DNA of 60,000 nucleotides, from assembly GCA_030704615.1 (NCBI GenBank), contig CM060732.1, forward strand, positions 41,275,053 to 41,335,052. The letters are read 5' to 3'. Shown piece after piece: positions 10,540-21,821 of the stretch. Under the pieces are notes generated by a model that was not told the DNA's origin, searched no databases, and saw only the letters and a program-made list of their open reading frames with translations. The stretch's first letter is position 1. Each line of letters opens with the position of its first letter. Origin of the DNA: Takakia lepidozioides (Eukaryota; Streptophyta; Takakiopsida; Takakiales; Takakiaceae). A program made the translations under genes and the position numbers.

Positions 10540-12214
10540 GTGCCAGCTTATGGGGAAAGAGAAGAAGTCCCCTGCCCCAAAGAAAGGGGCGGACAATCCG
10601 TTTGCTCTGCCGGCACGTGTGACGCGCCAGGGCGTCTCACGGTTAACCAGCCCCGTCGACAGCCGCAGCCGGAGGGCTCGTCTGCCCCCCGAGGCCAATA
10701 CCCCCCCCCTCTTGTCCACATCTTGGATGCGTCAGGGGCCGGCTCAGCCAGCATCGGGTGACACCGGGGGCGAGTCGGACAAGCTTGCAAAGGTACAACT
10801 GTCGCACCTTGTTCCATGATTTATCCTTTCCTTTGCATGCATGATTTTCTTTGTTGTTTGTTTATTTTTTGAATTTGGAGGGGTTATTTGTCTTCAGGAG
10901 GCAGCAACATGGCTGGCCTCATTGGTGCAGTCCAGTGGGGTTGCCAATGAGGGAAAGCACGTGGTGTTCATGAAGGACCCGAACACCAAATGTAAGAAGA
11001 AGAGGCCTCGATCTCCCGAGATCCCTTTTACCATCAATGAAAGGGCTGCCGAGGAGAGAGAAAGAAGGGAGAGGGAGAAGGAGAGAGAGGAAGTAGCGGG
11101 GAAGGGGAAGGAGATGGTCGTGGAGAAGGGGAAGGAAAAGAAGAAGAAGAAGAAGAAGTCCCATGGAGAGGAAGGGGTGAGTGTGCATGCGGGGGAGGGC
11201 AGTGGGGTAACAAATGAGCAGGGGAAGGAGGCTACAAAGAAGGGAGAGGGTGGGAAGAAGAACATGCCCTTGGCGATACAGGACGTGGAGTTGGCAAAGA
11301 TCGTGGTGCCACCGGTGGAGGTGAATCGCCACGGTGATCCCTGCGGTGCGTTCTGGGAGGCTATGAAGAAGCCAGCCTTCGAACTCGCATTGAGGTGGTT
11401 CCCTTTGCACATCGAGTGGGCTGATCAGCACTTTGGCGCGAAGCGGGCGTATGCCCGTGAGTTAGACCGCCGGTTTCCGGGCAATTGGAGTGACACAAGG
11501 GGATGGAGATGGTGGGGCGAAACTTGAAGGACAGGAGGTAATGTGCCAGACAGATCATTCGGAGGCAATGGAAAAGGGGGCCATACCCAAACCACCTTAT
11601 GGAATTACACAGGTTGGCAAATCCTGAATCATGTCACCTTCCATTTGTCGCATGTGCATTAATGAGGTGGATTCAATGCAACGTATGTGTGTAATTCACT
11701 GATTGTTGTGGGGGGGGGGGGGGGGGGGAGGCATAGGTATCGTGGGATGCACTCATTGCGGGAGAGACTGATGCCGCAAACAAGGCCAAATTTGACCGGG
11801 CACGCGAAGCAACAACAGTCCGCCTTGACAAGCACGAATCCACACACAAGTGGGGCGCCGACGGATCCAAGGGTTTTATCTTGCGATTTGTAAGTTGTAC
11901 CATCATCGCGAAGAACTGACTTTAATTTGTGGCATGTGTAGCAACGTGCGTTTGAGAGGAAGCCATCTCCAGTAGAGTACAACTACGCCAAGGAGCATGG
12001 TTGGCAATCCCTCATGAAGAACATGGCCGGGATGAGTGCACTACAGGGCACTAATATGGATGAGGTCGGGGGTCATGGTCAGGGATTGGATGATAGCTCT
12101 GTGGGACTTAGGGGAACGCCGCCTCATTTAGGTGCTCTGGCAAAGGGCGCGTAGTCATCAGGCTCATTAGATAGCTCTGAGTCCTCCACTGAGGATGAGG
12201 ATGAGGATGACTAG
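10540..12214 (+). pseudogene. Charged tnpA-like CACTA gene (Transposase_24-like), several exons
   Basis: Four plus-strand exons can be followed. The first is about 10,540-10,791 (GKEKKSPAPKKGADNPFAL, then a GT donor). The second starts at 10,896 after TCTTCAG (EAATWLASLVQSSGVANEG). It contains a Lys/Glu-rich, coiled-coil-like stretch (ERERREREKEREEVAG) and AFELALRWFPLHIEWADQHF, and ends near 11,537 after a probable frameshift (MVGRNLKDRR). The third, about 11,733-11,888, reads DAANKAKFDRAREATTVRLD and HKWGADGSKGF with donor GTAAGT. The fourth starts at 11,942 (RAFERKPSPVEYNYAKEHGW), meets TAG at 12,152, and a Ser/Asp/Glu tail continues to TAG at 12,214. The 'NK..R......H..G' block resembles the plant Transposase_24 family, but this is a weak match. 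Plant CACTA elements need such a DNA-binding partner of tnp2. Confidence 0.5.
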
Positions 12215-12469
12215 TCCTAGTCCATGTAGGTCCTAGGGTCAGCCTACTGAACCCTTGTGAGCTTTTCAGCTCATTTTCTGTAAATTTATTTCCATCTTAT
12301 TCATGTGTCGCACCGTCCTCACCCTCGATTCATGTTTGCTCAATTGTGTACCTGCTAAATCAGAGAAATGGAACTGTAAGGTCTCCCATCCCCAAAAACA
12401 AAACCAGGCAAAAAACAAAAAACCACCCCCAATTCACCCCCAAAATCAACCCCCCCCCCACCAGGCTGC

Positions 12470-13181
12470 CCTCGCGACTGTAGGACGTCGCCAATGGCGA
12501 CGTGTTTTTTGGGCGGGGGTCGCACGCCGCCACAGTCAGGCGTCGCCAATCCCATTTGCGGGCGGCAACCCCCGACACCCCCTGCGACGTGTTTTTTTGG
12601 TCCGGGGGTCGCAAGCCGCCACGCCCTGACGTCGCGTAGCCCGCCACCCTGCCTACGCACGTCTTTTTTTTTGGATTAAATATTTTTTTAAAAACGACGC
12701 CAGAGCGTCGCCAAAACCCATGCCCGGGCATGGCGGAGCCCGACTCCTGCTCCTACTGTTTTTTTTGCCACGCCCAATAGTCGCTTGGCGTACCACCCGG
12801 CTTACGCCACGTGTTTTTGGGTTTTATGATGGGACTCCTGGGCAGGTTAGAAAAATAAATAAATAAATGCGATGCCGCGTCGGTGCCCCCACCAACGCCG
12901 TCGGCTGGAGGGCGGCGACAGCGAGACGTCGCTCGACGGAGGCCCCTTACCATCGGCGCGGACGGTCTGAAAAGCAACGTCTGGCAGTCACGGGAGTTGG
13001 GGTGGGGGCTCGCTACCCCCATACGTCGCATTTTTGTGACGTCATTTTGGCATCGCCCATGCGACTGCCGGGCGACGGCCGGGCGTCGCAAATTCTGCGC
13101 CTGCCCCCAGCCCGAAAAGAGCGTTTTCCCGACGCTGCGGCGTGGCTCGGGCGTCACAAAGGCCCCCCTTTTCCTGTAGTG
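12470..13181. repeat. Right subterminal arm and terminus of the CACTA element
   Basis: GC-rich palindromic units as in the left arm. The arm ends in the 28-bp-type terminus whose outermost bases are CACTACAGGAAA on the minus strand. The next three bases (TGT) are the candidate target-site duplication; the left partner is outside the window. Confidence 0.8.
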
Positions 13182-13745
13182 TGTGTTTCGGCATTGTTTG
13201 GCAGTCAATGAGTGAGGTGCAGAAATTGGCCGTCTTTGTTGTCCGATCTCTGAAACGGGTACAGCAGCTGAGGCACATGGGGGAACGCTTTTGGACAGTC
13301 TAGTAGCTCGAGACACTCATTTGGCGTAAGGCTAAGTTGCAACAGCTCTTTGGGTAGTCTGTGGTCATGTACATGTGGAGTTTCATAGCTCTGCGCAATA
13401 CTCTCTATCGTGGGAAATCCTAACCACCGTTGATATGTGTATGTCGTCGGGTTTGACATGATATCGTCACTATTGCGGCCTTCTTTGTTGCTAGTAGCAG
13501 GCTTCAAGAGACGCGCAAATGTCACTTGCCGTTCATTTGAGTATCAGGGACTGAGCGGTGTCTTTTGTTAGTGTATCCCCCATGTGCAGCTCTTCTAGAT
13601 GACTTTGGAAGGTGGAGGACTGAGTAAGGTTGGACATCTGTTGGTCTGTCTGCTGAGGCACATTGGTAGCAAAGGGGAGCGGGGATATCAGGGAAAGCGG
13701 CACTTCTGCCATCTCATTCTGTGGTTGCATTGTGGGAGCTAGAGA
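13182..13745 (-). pseudogene. ORF1 relic of LINE family B, truncated by CACTA insertion
   Basis: Two minus-strand frames match the ORF1 at 29,974-32,443. LEELHMGDTLTKDTAQSLIL (near 13,560) corresponds to LEELKLGDTHFSDVTQTLLA. YQRWLGFPTIESIAQSYETP and PKAFPHVPQLLYPFQRSDNK (13,210-13,450) correspond to YYLWMGFQTMESLAIALDTP and PKAFPHIPQSLYPSRRPDDK. The similarity stops at the CACTA end at 13,181. The upstream remainder up to about 13,830 may be its 5' part. Confidence 0.8.
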
Positions 13746-13830
13746 GGGTAGGAGGGAAGAGTGGTGGAGAAGCTGTTAGGGTATATTGCACTGTTGTGAG
13801 GAGGGGTGTCGATATCAAGTCGTTCATGTC

Positions 13831-14523
13831 ACTGGATTAGGAGTCCGTGCAGAATGCACAAATATTTGACTTTGACTTGACGTATCATTGACTTTTGACT
13901 GCAAGGACCGACTTTACTAACACATAAATATTGATGTGCTGTTGTCGTTAATTTCAATTCTTAAATATGGTACGATTTTTTTTATTTTTTTTCCCTTCAA
14001 TAATTTTAATAAATTAATGGGCTTCTTCCCCTTTACTCAAAAAGAAAAAAGAATAAAACCTCGTAGGTCATTAATATAGCAAAAAAACCGCACACCACAC
14101 CTAAACAAACCAAAAACCAAATGAGAGAGAGAGAGAGGAGGAAGAGCATTATCTGCTCAAATGAGGGAAGAGAGGCATGCAAGAGTATGAGGTAAAGGCC
14201 ACATTTAATTTTATGTATTATGGAATGGGCAAACTGCTACCCATTCTGCCAATTAGAGGCTGCAAACTGCGGACCAAGTAATGAGCTTTTGAATTGCAAC
14301 AAGAGGACCAAGGATATCAAGAAGAGGTTTTACAAAGTCAAACTTGCAACATTTTAAGAGCATAATGAGCAGCTCTGCAACCTCTGATTGGCGAGACATG
14401 GTAATGGGCTGTACAAAATCGAGCCTATGATTATGCTGGCAAAGCATATTTTGCTTCTTAGTTTGTCTCCTAAAGCGGAAAAATTTGCCTAAAAAATCCT
14501 ATATATATATATATATATATAAT
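13831..14523. other. Gene-free AT-rich stretch with TA microsatellite
   Basis: No supported gene. It holds poly-A/T runs, a GA run (14,120-14,138) and a TA dinucleotide repeat at about 14,500-14,522. Confidence 0.5.
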
Positions 14524-14524
14524 A

Positions 14525-14740
14525 TTATTAAACTTAAAACCCATACCCAACCTGCTTCACAGCCCCCAGAAGAAGCACGTATAGCGGGTCTTGGATGCAC
14601 AAAGTGGGTCCGAGTTCATTTTTGAAATGAACCACGGGTCCGGCTATTTGGTGACATTGTGGGTTCGGGTCCGGGTCCGGGTTACATATATCCTTATCTG
14701 CTGGGTACCCAAGGTCAGGACCCGTACCCGCACAACACTG
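14525..14740. repeat. GGGTCC-rich dispersed repeat, copy 1
   Basis: Carries repeated GGGTCCGGGTCCGGGT and ends in CCGCACAACACTGG. Similar blocks lie at 21,345-21,550 (inverted order, GTGTTGTGCGGG at its start) and 22,040-22,235 (ending CGCACAACACTGG). The shared GTGTTGTGCGGG end suggests a common mobile unit. Confidence 0.65.
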
Positions 14741-14823
14741 GTCAAGACCAAGGGATAGCATAACTGGCACTACTGAAGAGAGCAAAGAGACAAAAAAAAA
14801 CCCATAGAAATCTTGAGAAAAAC

Positions 14824-15010
14824 AAGCCTCAAAAGACAATTGGCTCTCTTGCTTTGCTTTGGCACAACATAAGAGGAAGGTAAGACTATGGAGCATGACT
14901 GGGCACAACACACCAATCAGCCCCTTGACACGGTGTAAGGTACTTTGACCACATTTTCTCCTTTGACTTGCATGTCTCCGCAAAGTCTCTCTCTACCAGA
15001 GAACCAACAA
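14824..15010. repeat. 185-bp dispersed repeat, copy 1
   Basis: Matches 18,987-19,170 in direct orientation with about 88 percent identity by eye, for example TTGCTTTGCTTTGGCACAAC and CTTTGACCACATTTTCTCC. No coding frame is shared by the two copies. Confidence 0.85.
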
Positions 15011-16786
15011 AGGAACCACAACTAAGCAGCACCCAACTCTAAGTGGGTTTTGATCTTTGACTGACAAAACTTCCGATGGCATCAATTGACCTCCGGGTCT
15101 TCAGTTTCACATGGTGATGGGAAATTTTGAAGGTCAAAAAAAGAGAGACGATTGGAGCGACCAATATGATGCAAGAAAGGGTGTGGGAATGTGCACACCT
15201 GGCGTGAACCAGCCTTCTAGAAGGAATCTAAGGGTCTAGGCCTCTCCAGCTCCAACTTATTACTCCTCACTAATCTACACCCAAGGCTTTCTAAAAAGCA
15301 AAAAAATGGAACAGGTACCACAAGAAAATTATAGACTAGCTCAATAGCCATCCATGTTTATCAAGTGCTACAACAAATGATTCGTAGTTGCACATTTGAT
15401 ATGGATTGATTGGTCGGGACAATGGCCACGACAAAATGTAAGGTACATTACATGGATAGTGAGAGAGGGGCATGGAATTGACCCGTGTGGGGTCTGAACT
15501 CTACTGCCGCTTAACGTAGTGAGGCCAGCCACCCACATATGGTATATCAAGGAGGAGAATGCACCCCTCCTTACTACTCTAGTATCTACATCTGTGTGTT
15601 GAGCAGTAGGCTCTGTAAATTCACTGGACGTTAAAGAAACTTTATCTTTACATAATTATTTTACTTACTACTTAGTGGGGTCAGCTGTGCGGTTCTGTTG
15701 GAAACTTATAAAGCATCTCCGGAACCAAATAAGGCCGGAGGGCTCTCACGGTTTCTTGTGGGAATAACCGGAGATTTAAATCTGATAGTATAAGAAGGAT
15801 CCCTTATAATTCTGACTACGAGGCTTGACCTGCAAAACCCCACTTGCTCTGTAGAACCAAACAAATAAAACCAACATCTTCGTAACTCACATGGCCCCTT
15901 AGAAAATGCAAAATAAACCATAGATATATTATTAGTGTCAAACTATGACTATGATGATTGTGACAATAGAATCTTGAGGCCCAATTATCTATTTACAGCT
16001 CTATTTCCAGGGGTTTAGCATGGGATAGAGGAAATGATTTGAACCTCTAGAGTTCTACGTGATTAATATACAAGAGATAGTACCTCATGAATATTAAATA
16101 TGCAAAAAAAATAAAAAATGCTGAAACTTAGAGGGTGGAGACCGCTCAATCAACTATAGTATTTGACAAACATTATTGCTTGTCCAAGATGTACATGAAG
16201 TTCATGGTGTTTTTCCTGGTTTTCTGAAACGCTATGAATTTGTGCAGTTTAAACACAGTTCATATAAATTGTGTGAACTTGAGTATATAGATATATCCGC
16301 GTTTATAAGTAGAAGTTTTTGGTACAAGTGTAGATATGCTAAAACTGGGTTTGTAGCGGGGCAATATTGATCTTGACACCCCTCCATCAGCCCGTTCCGA
16401 CCACTCGCTCATGTCCAAATTCTCCTGACCCGTTCAGGTCATGTCATCTGCATCCCTGGCCACCTTTCTATTCATTACTGAGACTGTCCTAAGATCTAAA
16501 CAACTTGATGGTTAATCGAGCATGTTCCTAACTATATCGCTTACTTCCACATTTAATTTCATGATTTCCTTTAGTAAAAATTGGAATATTGTAATCATTT
16601 TGTGAGCATGAATGTTTTTTGCAACCTAGTTTGCAGAAAAATAAAATCACAAATCTTATCGAAATTCCTGAATGGTTGAACCCAATTTCCGTAGAAATGT
16701 ATCTCATGATGTTGGGCAGCTTCTTCTAATTGTTTAGATTTTTTGAACCATATTTGGATTTGGAATGATCCGGAGGGGAGTCAATA
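15011..16786. other. Gene-free stretch
   Basis: No ORF with recognisable content. The only motif noted is CCTTCTAGAAGG at 15,213-15,224, the palindrome used in the retroelement promoters at 20.4 and 29.7 kb. Confidence 0.45.
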
Positions 16787-17336
16787 CCGTCCCTGGACAA
16801 CCGTTTAGGCGATAATTAATTCAAAATGAAAGTGCCTAACCAATTCTTTGAATTTTTCAGATTTTGGCCTAATTGTTCGGAAACTATGGGACCAAAGTGC
16901 CTAATGCCCAAAAATTCCAGCAAAAAACTGGCAAGCCTCTTCTCATTTGTTTGTAATAAGATCAAAATTTCATTGAACAAAAATCAATACAAATTATATG
17001 CGTGCGGAAATAACTTCCTACAAATCGAAATCTATTTGCGAGAGCTCCATGTAACTTAGAAGGCCCTTGCATGGACTCCACAATGTCATCATCTTAGGGT
17101 TTCAAAGGAAATGAAAGGTAGCTGGTCCAGCCTGGAAGGGCCCATGGGCATTGGGTGTCTATTTTGTAATTTTATTCTTAAGAAAATAAATGTTTTCTCT
17201 TCTCATGTGCCTAATTGTAAAAAATTATAGCATGAAGATGCCTAATGTGAGAAATGGTTTTCAAAACGTGCCTAATTTGCTGATTGATTGAATTTATTAT
17301 TAGGCGCAAAAATGCCTAAACGGTTGTGCAGGACAG
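16787..17336. mobile_element. 550-bp MITE with 23-24 bp TIRs and TA target duplication
   Basis: The left end CCGTCCCTGGACAACCGTTT (TIR 16,787-16,810) and the right end read on the minus strand CTGTCCTGCACAACCGTTT (TIR 17,314-17,336) are inverted repeats with about three mismatches. Both are flanked by TA (16,785-16,786 and 17,337-17,338). GTGCCTAA/TTAGGCAC repeats occur just inside both ends. No transposase is encoded. TA flanks point to a Tc1/mariner-type source. Confidence 0.75.
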
Positions 17337-17338
17337 TA

Positions 17339-18444
17339 CATTGCATTTTTAGCATTGTGCCAATCTTTCTTATTTACAGAATAATTTGGGTTTGTTGTTT
17401 AGAATAGAAGGGTCCCAATGTTTTCAATCAAGTTTGGAAAGTCCTCAAAAAGAAATTGATTGATTCCATCCATGTAAATACTCCCCTCGAATAGGATTTG
17501 ATGTAGTAATCCATTATTTATGAAGGCTTATGCAAAGGGCCACCCCATTCCATGCAAGAAACCCCAATCCACTTTGCCCTTCTTGTGCTCATCTCTCTCA
17601 CTTGCCAAACAACCGTTTGCATCGGAGTAGACACTCTGGCAAAGCAGACCTTATTGTAGATGTTGCATGTTGTAGCTTTAGATTTTGTTGAGAATCCATC
17701 GAAAACTCCGTGTTGAAGTAAAACCATGAGGCCATGGCCGCTCAGGCATTTAGGGGTTAAAATATGATCTAGAACAATATCAAATGAGCCCACAAAACCC
17801 ATATTCTCATTAGTGCACAATTGATTTCGTCTGTTACAATCTCTCTTATTACGGATTCCATCCCTATGTTGAGTAATTCATCCATATGGAAACTATGTAC
17901 TTTCATCCAACCATCCTCACGACAATATGGCACACAAAAGACTAATGTAAGAGAACATGAAATTTCACGTTCCTGGGTCATGTCCTTGATTTCTGTCCCT
18001 AATAAAAGTTTAATATATTTTTGTTTGACTATATAAAATGACATGCTTTCTGCGGCACAAAAAAAAAGAAAAAAATATAGAAGGACGGATGGATTAGATA
18101 TAAATGGGTGTGCTGATGACTACGTGGATATGCGAAGCATATGCTTGGAAGAATGATTGAATATGAATGCCATTATGAAGGAGGACTATCCAAATTTGAT
18201 AATAACCTTGATGGAATGGATTTGTGGATATGCTACCAGTTGGCAGTAGAGGGCCCACTGTCATTGACCCCCAATTTATGCAAATCCAGTTCTATGACCC
18301 ATCTGACTGAACAGTTTAATTATCGCAATGACTAAAATAATCATATGAATAAGAATAAAGAGCTAAAGTTATTAAGAAGAAGTTGTCATTTTTTCCCTTT
18401 CTTGGGAAAATAGGATGGACCCGGTAAATGCATTGAGAAGGTGC
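17339..18444. other. Gene-free stretch
   Basis: No frame here shows a recognisable domain. Short opposed ORFs near 17,520-18,040 overlap on both strands without codon bias. Confidence 0.4.
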
Positions 18445-18779
18445 TTAGAGCATCTCCACCGGGGGTACACCAAACAACCCTGCAACGGTAACCTCCTGAG
18501 GCCTCCAACACTCCCCTCCCCCAGCGGCAACCCCATCAAACTGCCCTGCACATGTCTTTTCGGCTGACGTGCCTTGCTCCAGAGGGACCACTTGGACTGA
18601 CGCCGCCTTACCCTCACGCCATAAATGCACGCAATCATGTTTTTAGTCGCTCCATTAGATACCGGCCGGGTCCGGCGGGCCTATATCCTGCAAGAAAGTA
18701 CGGGGCACGGATACCAAGGCCGGGGGGCTCCTTTGCCTCTGCCGGGGAATTTAGAGACCCCCAATGGAGATACTCTTAC
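18445..18779. mobile_element. 335-bp MITE with TAGAGCATCTCCA-type ends
   Basis: The left end TTAGAGCATCTCCACCGGGG and the right end, read on the minus strand, TAAGAGTATCTCCATTGGGG form terminal inverted repeats of about 22 bp. GAGCATCTCCA-ended non-autonomous elements are common in plant genomes (established knowledge). The interior is GC-rich and non-coding. Confidence 0.65.
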
Positions 18780-18986
18780 ATAATGCCGTAAAAGCTTACA
18801 AAGGTGAACCATGCTTCGCAGAGGAGAGGTTGGGTAGCATGTGAGCACGAGGGCGAACTCCCCCCGTACATGGAGAATATTCTACAGCAAAACAATAATT
18901 TTGAGAAACTCATAAACCTCTCATAAACATGCGAAACTATTTCTAGTGTATGTTCACTTGAGCACTAGTTACAACACATAAAGAAT

Positions 18987-19170
18987 AAGCCTCAAACAAC
19001 AATTGGCTGTCTTGCTTTGCTTTGGCACAACATAAGAGGAAAGGCAAGACTACGGAGCATGACTCAACACACCAATCAACGCCTTGGTCCATGGTGTAAG
19101 GTACTTTGACCACATTTTCTCCATTGACTTGCATCTCTCCGCAAAGTCTCTCTCTACAAGAGAGCCAAAC
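18987..19170. repeat. 185-bp dispersed repeat, copy 2
   Basis: Direct copy of 14,824-15,010; see that entry. Ends near TCTCTCTACAAGAGAGCC, a small palindrome also seen in part in copy 1. Confidence 0.85.
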
Positions 19171-19354
19171 ATGTTACCCTATAAGGCGTGGATTTTTCTC
19201 ACGTTGTGCTCACACAATACCGTACCCTTTTCATAATAGGTGCGAGAGTGGGCGGTGAGACTTCATGTCACATTAAGGTCCTCGCACCGGTATCAACATT
19301 GGTTGCACGGCTAAACTCTTGGCCCTTGAAACTACTTTTGCATTATATCGACAA

Positions 19355-19591
19355 CCAAGTTGTAGCTCAATGGTAATTGGCACATACCAACTGGGAAGTG
19401 ATTTGGGTTCAATCCACCCTTGGTGTCACAAAGGTGTCCACCTTCCTAGCGGAAGGCAGTAATCCTTCGGGGTGAAGAGACATCATGGTTAATTTTTTCA
19501 TGAATTTAAAAGGGCCTCCGTCCCCTTATTAATTTTTTCTTAAAAAAAGGCACCATAATGACACCATAATTTACGCTTCCTTCGGGAGGCG
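19355..19591 (+). mobile_element. tRNA-derived SINE, reference copy
   Basis: An A box TAGCTCAATGG (19,363-19,373) and B box GGGTTCAATCC (19,405-19,415) are spaced as in an RNA polymerase III promoter of a tRNA gene. They are followed by a non-tRNA body (GGAAGGCAGTAATCCTTCGG) and an end containing ATAATTTACGCTTCCTTCGG. No mature tRNA fold follows, so it is a SINE rather than a tRNA gene. Body copies on the minus strand are listed at 20,743, 21,822, 39,551 and 39,834. Confidence 0.65.
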
Positions 19592-20215
19592 GCGTCAAAT
19601 ATTACAATATTAATTGCATATATGTGGAGAGATCTCCATTTGCCATAGAAATATATCGGAACATATATCATCAATCTTATTCTCTCTCATGATAGTGAAC
19701 ATAAATATCAAAACAGGTTTATTATGCTAAGACTACCCCTTATTTTGGGCATTGACAACCTAATTTTGGATGTGGGATTCTTGGGTGTTGGGATTTTCGT
19801 ATAGAAAGTTTGGATTCAAGCTATATCACTAAGGGTTTTTTAGTGCGAAACCCACCGCTGCTTAGGTTTGTGGGCATATCACCAAATGTTTCTCAATGCA
19901 AACCCCTCCCCCCCCCCCCCTTGGCCACCGCCGTCGCTGTAGGTTCAGGGTTGCTGACCATACTACTCAAGATTTGGCCTTGGGAAACCCTGGTTGAATT
20001 AAAGTTTATATATGGTGTCGTTTGTTCTTCGTTGAAGGTGAGCCACAATAAAATTTGATTATTTAAGTATTTAATATGTTCTGATTTACAAGTGATTATT
20101 TGGAGTGTATTTCAATGTTCAAGTTAAAAAAAAATGTTTATGAGTGTATAGATATGTCACATGTAACTCATATGGAGGTTAAAAACATAAAACCCCCATG
20201 ACCGTGGGTTGTGCT
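19592..20215. other. Gene-free AT-rich stretch
   Basis: Nothing supported beyond a C homopolymer at about 19,908-19,920. Confidence 0.4.
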
Positions 20216-20612
20216 CACACAATAAGGGCCCAGGTTTGAAAGGGGGTGTGGGGATTAGAGAGTGGTCCAAGAATTAACTAGGGCCCACAGGAACGGAAAA
20301 GCCTGTATTAAGGGTAAGAAGAGGCCTCCGAGAGGGCCCAGAAAACTGCGGACCCCGTCCCAAGGACATTAATACATGGATGGTGCGGCAGTGGGACCAG
20401 CAGCCGAATGTTGAAGTGTAGGTGGCGGACGTAACCTTCTAGAAGGGTACAAGCCGAGGGCTCCGCGGGCTTCTAGAAGGGTGTGAGGGTATATAAAGAG
20501 AGGGGGCTCTCTTTCCCTCTCACTTACTACTTACTCACTTACTAGTTACTAGTACCTAGGGGCTAGCAAAAAAAAAAAAACAAAAAACAAAACACAAACC
20601 ATGACATAATAA
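20216..20612 (+). promoter_or_regulatory. Isolated copy of the LINE family B 5' promoter
   Basis: Starts AATAAGGGCCCAGGTTTGAA exactly like 29,479 and ends AAACCATGACATA like 29,862. It contains two TTCTAGAA palindromes (20,437-20,444 and 20,471-20,478), TATATAAA at 20,490-20,497 followed by GAGAG, and TAGTACCTAGGGGC downstream. No ORF1 follows, so this is a 5'-end-only remnant. Confidence 0.7.
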
Positions 20613-20742
20613 ATTAATAGAAGTAGAGCAAAAGATGAAATAAGCCCCCCACAAAGCAAAACGTAAGCAAGAGAGAAACAGCCTGCAGCATTGAAGAACC
20701 GAACCCAAGATCTCGCAATAATCATAATAATAATTTTATGAC

Positions 20743-20840
20743 ACCGCCCCAAGGCAGCTTAAAATTATGGTGTCACTTGACCCCAAAGGACTACTCCCTT
20801 TTTGCAACATCTGCACTGAGCCTCTATGTGATTCCCGGCG
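20743..20840 (-). mobile_element. SINE fragment (minus)
   Basis: Contains TTAAAATTATGGTGTCACTT and GACCCCAAAGGACTA, the reverse complement of the body of the SINE at 19,355. The tRNA-like head is missing or decayed. Confidence 0.5.
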
Positions 20841-21221
20841 GACAAGTTGGTCATTAGATCTAAGTATAGTCTGAATAATATTAGGTAGTCTTTTGTTTTT
20901 GAAAAGGAAACCTGGGAAGGCCACATGGCATTCTTATAAGGGATTTAATTTTTTTTCCTCCAATAACATAAAATAAAGCTTTAAAAAAAATAAAGCTTCC
21001 AAGGGCTTCCTCCCCTTTCCCCCCCAAAAAAGAACGTGGGAGCGACAGCCCACAATGGAGTCTATTATTACACACTGTGAACAAAGATGCCACACACTGA
21101 CACAGCCTTGTTGTGATATATGGAATGTTTGCCTGCTAAGTAACTAATAAGAGAATCTTTAAGTATTTCTTATTCCATTTTTAAAGGAAAACCTGGCCGG
21201 ACAACATTATATGTAGAGGAC

Positions 21222-21330
21222 CACCAGTCGGTGGATAGGGTACTGATTGCCACCCAGGCGATCCTTGGTTCAAATCCTGCTACCTGGTTGGCTGGGGTGA
21301 TGATCTTCTCCCCCTTGCCGCGGTTACTCT
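21222..21330 (+). mobile_element. Second tRNA-like SINE head
   Basis: B box GGTTCAAATCC at 21,267-21,277, with an A-box-like GGTGGATAGGGT about 36 bases upstream (21,230-21,241). The downstream body differs from the 19,355 family and runs into a GGGTCC-rich repeat. This may be a different SINE family. Confidence 0.45.
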
Positions 21331-21344
21331 GCAAGAGGTTATTT

Positions 21345-21550
21345 TCAGTGTTGTGCGGGTTCTGCCTTTTTAAGGAACCCGCGGGGTCTGGGTGCGGGTT
21401 TTTTTTCGGAGCCAAGTCCGGGTCCGGATCCAGGTTTTTGAAATTTGGAAAATCCGGGTCCGGGTTTGTCAACACGGACTGGGGTTAGGGTCCGGGTAGT
21501 TGGGGTCCGGGTAGTTGTTGGGAAATATTAGCGGGTTCATGGGTTCAGTT
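21345..21550. repeat. GGGTCC-rich dispersed repeat, copy 2
   Basis: Begins GTGTTGTGCGGGTTCTGCC and continues with GGGTCCGGGT units; see 14,525-14,740. Confidence 0.65.
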
Positions 21551-21821
21551 CCGGGTCCTAATTTATTGATTAAATAAATTAGAAAAAATTAATTAGAGAT
21601 AAAATTATTTTGGTTGGAAAAACTTTAAATCTTAATAATGAATTTTATTTTAAGAGACATTCATTCAAAATATACCATGAATATGAATATGTATACCATG
21701 AATAAGAATTAAAATAGAAGTTTGAGTTCCATTTTCTATTTTTCAATATCAATTCTTTAAACACGTTAAGAATAGTAATATGCCTCACTATAGCATGGAT
21801 GTGTGGGATCTGGCCGAATAA

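Larger units (their letters stand above)
1..13181. mobile_element. CACTA (En/Spm) transposon complex, left end outside window
   Basis: The right end reads CCTTTTCCTGTAGTG up to 13,181, which on the other strand begins CACTACAGGAAA, the hallmark terminus of CACTA elements. The interior holds a tnp2 transposase (two halves), two accessory genes and GC-rich subterminal arms built of GCGACGGC/GCCGTCGC-type palindromes (1-540, 8,040-8,290, 12,480-13,160). DNA at 510-620 is repeated in inverted orientation at 7,965-8,080, so 1-8,290 may have been one unit and 8,300-13,181 a second, nested or fused one. All coding parts carry stops or frameshifts, so the element is not autonomous. The base just outside the right end continues a LINE ORF1 relic, so this is an insertion site. 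Confidence 0.8.

Noticed and set aside
10894-11431. Long minus-strand ORFs (Phe/Leu-rich)
   Set aside because: They are antisense shadows of the Lys/Glu-rich exon of the tnpA-like gene.
15475-15545. SINE head on the minus strand
   Set aside because: A B-box-like GAGTTCAGACCCC is present but no acceptable A box lies at the right distance.
19363-19420. Functional tRNA gene
   Set aside because: A and B boxes are present but no acceptor stem or anticodon arm can be formed, and the body is shared with other copies.
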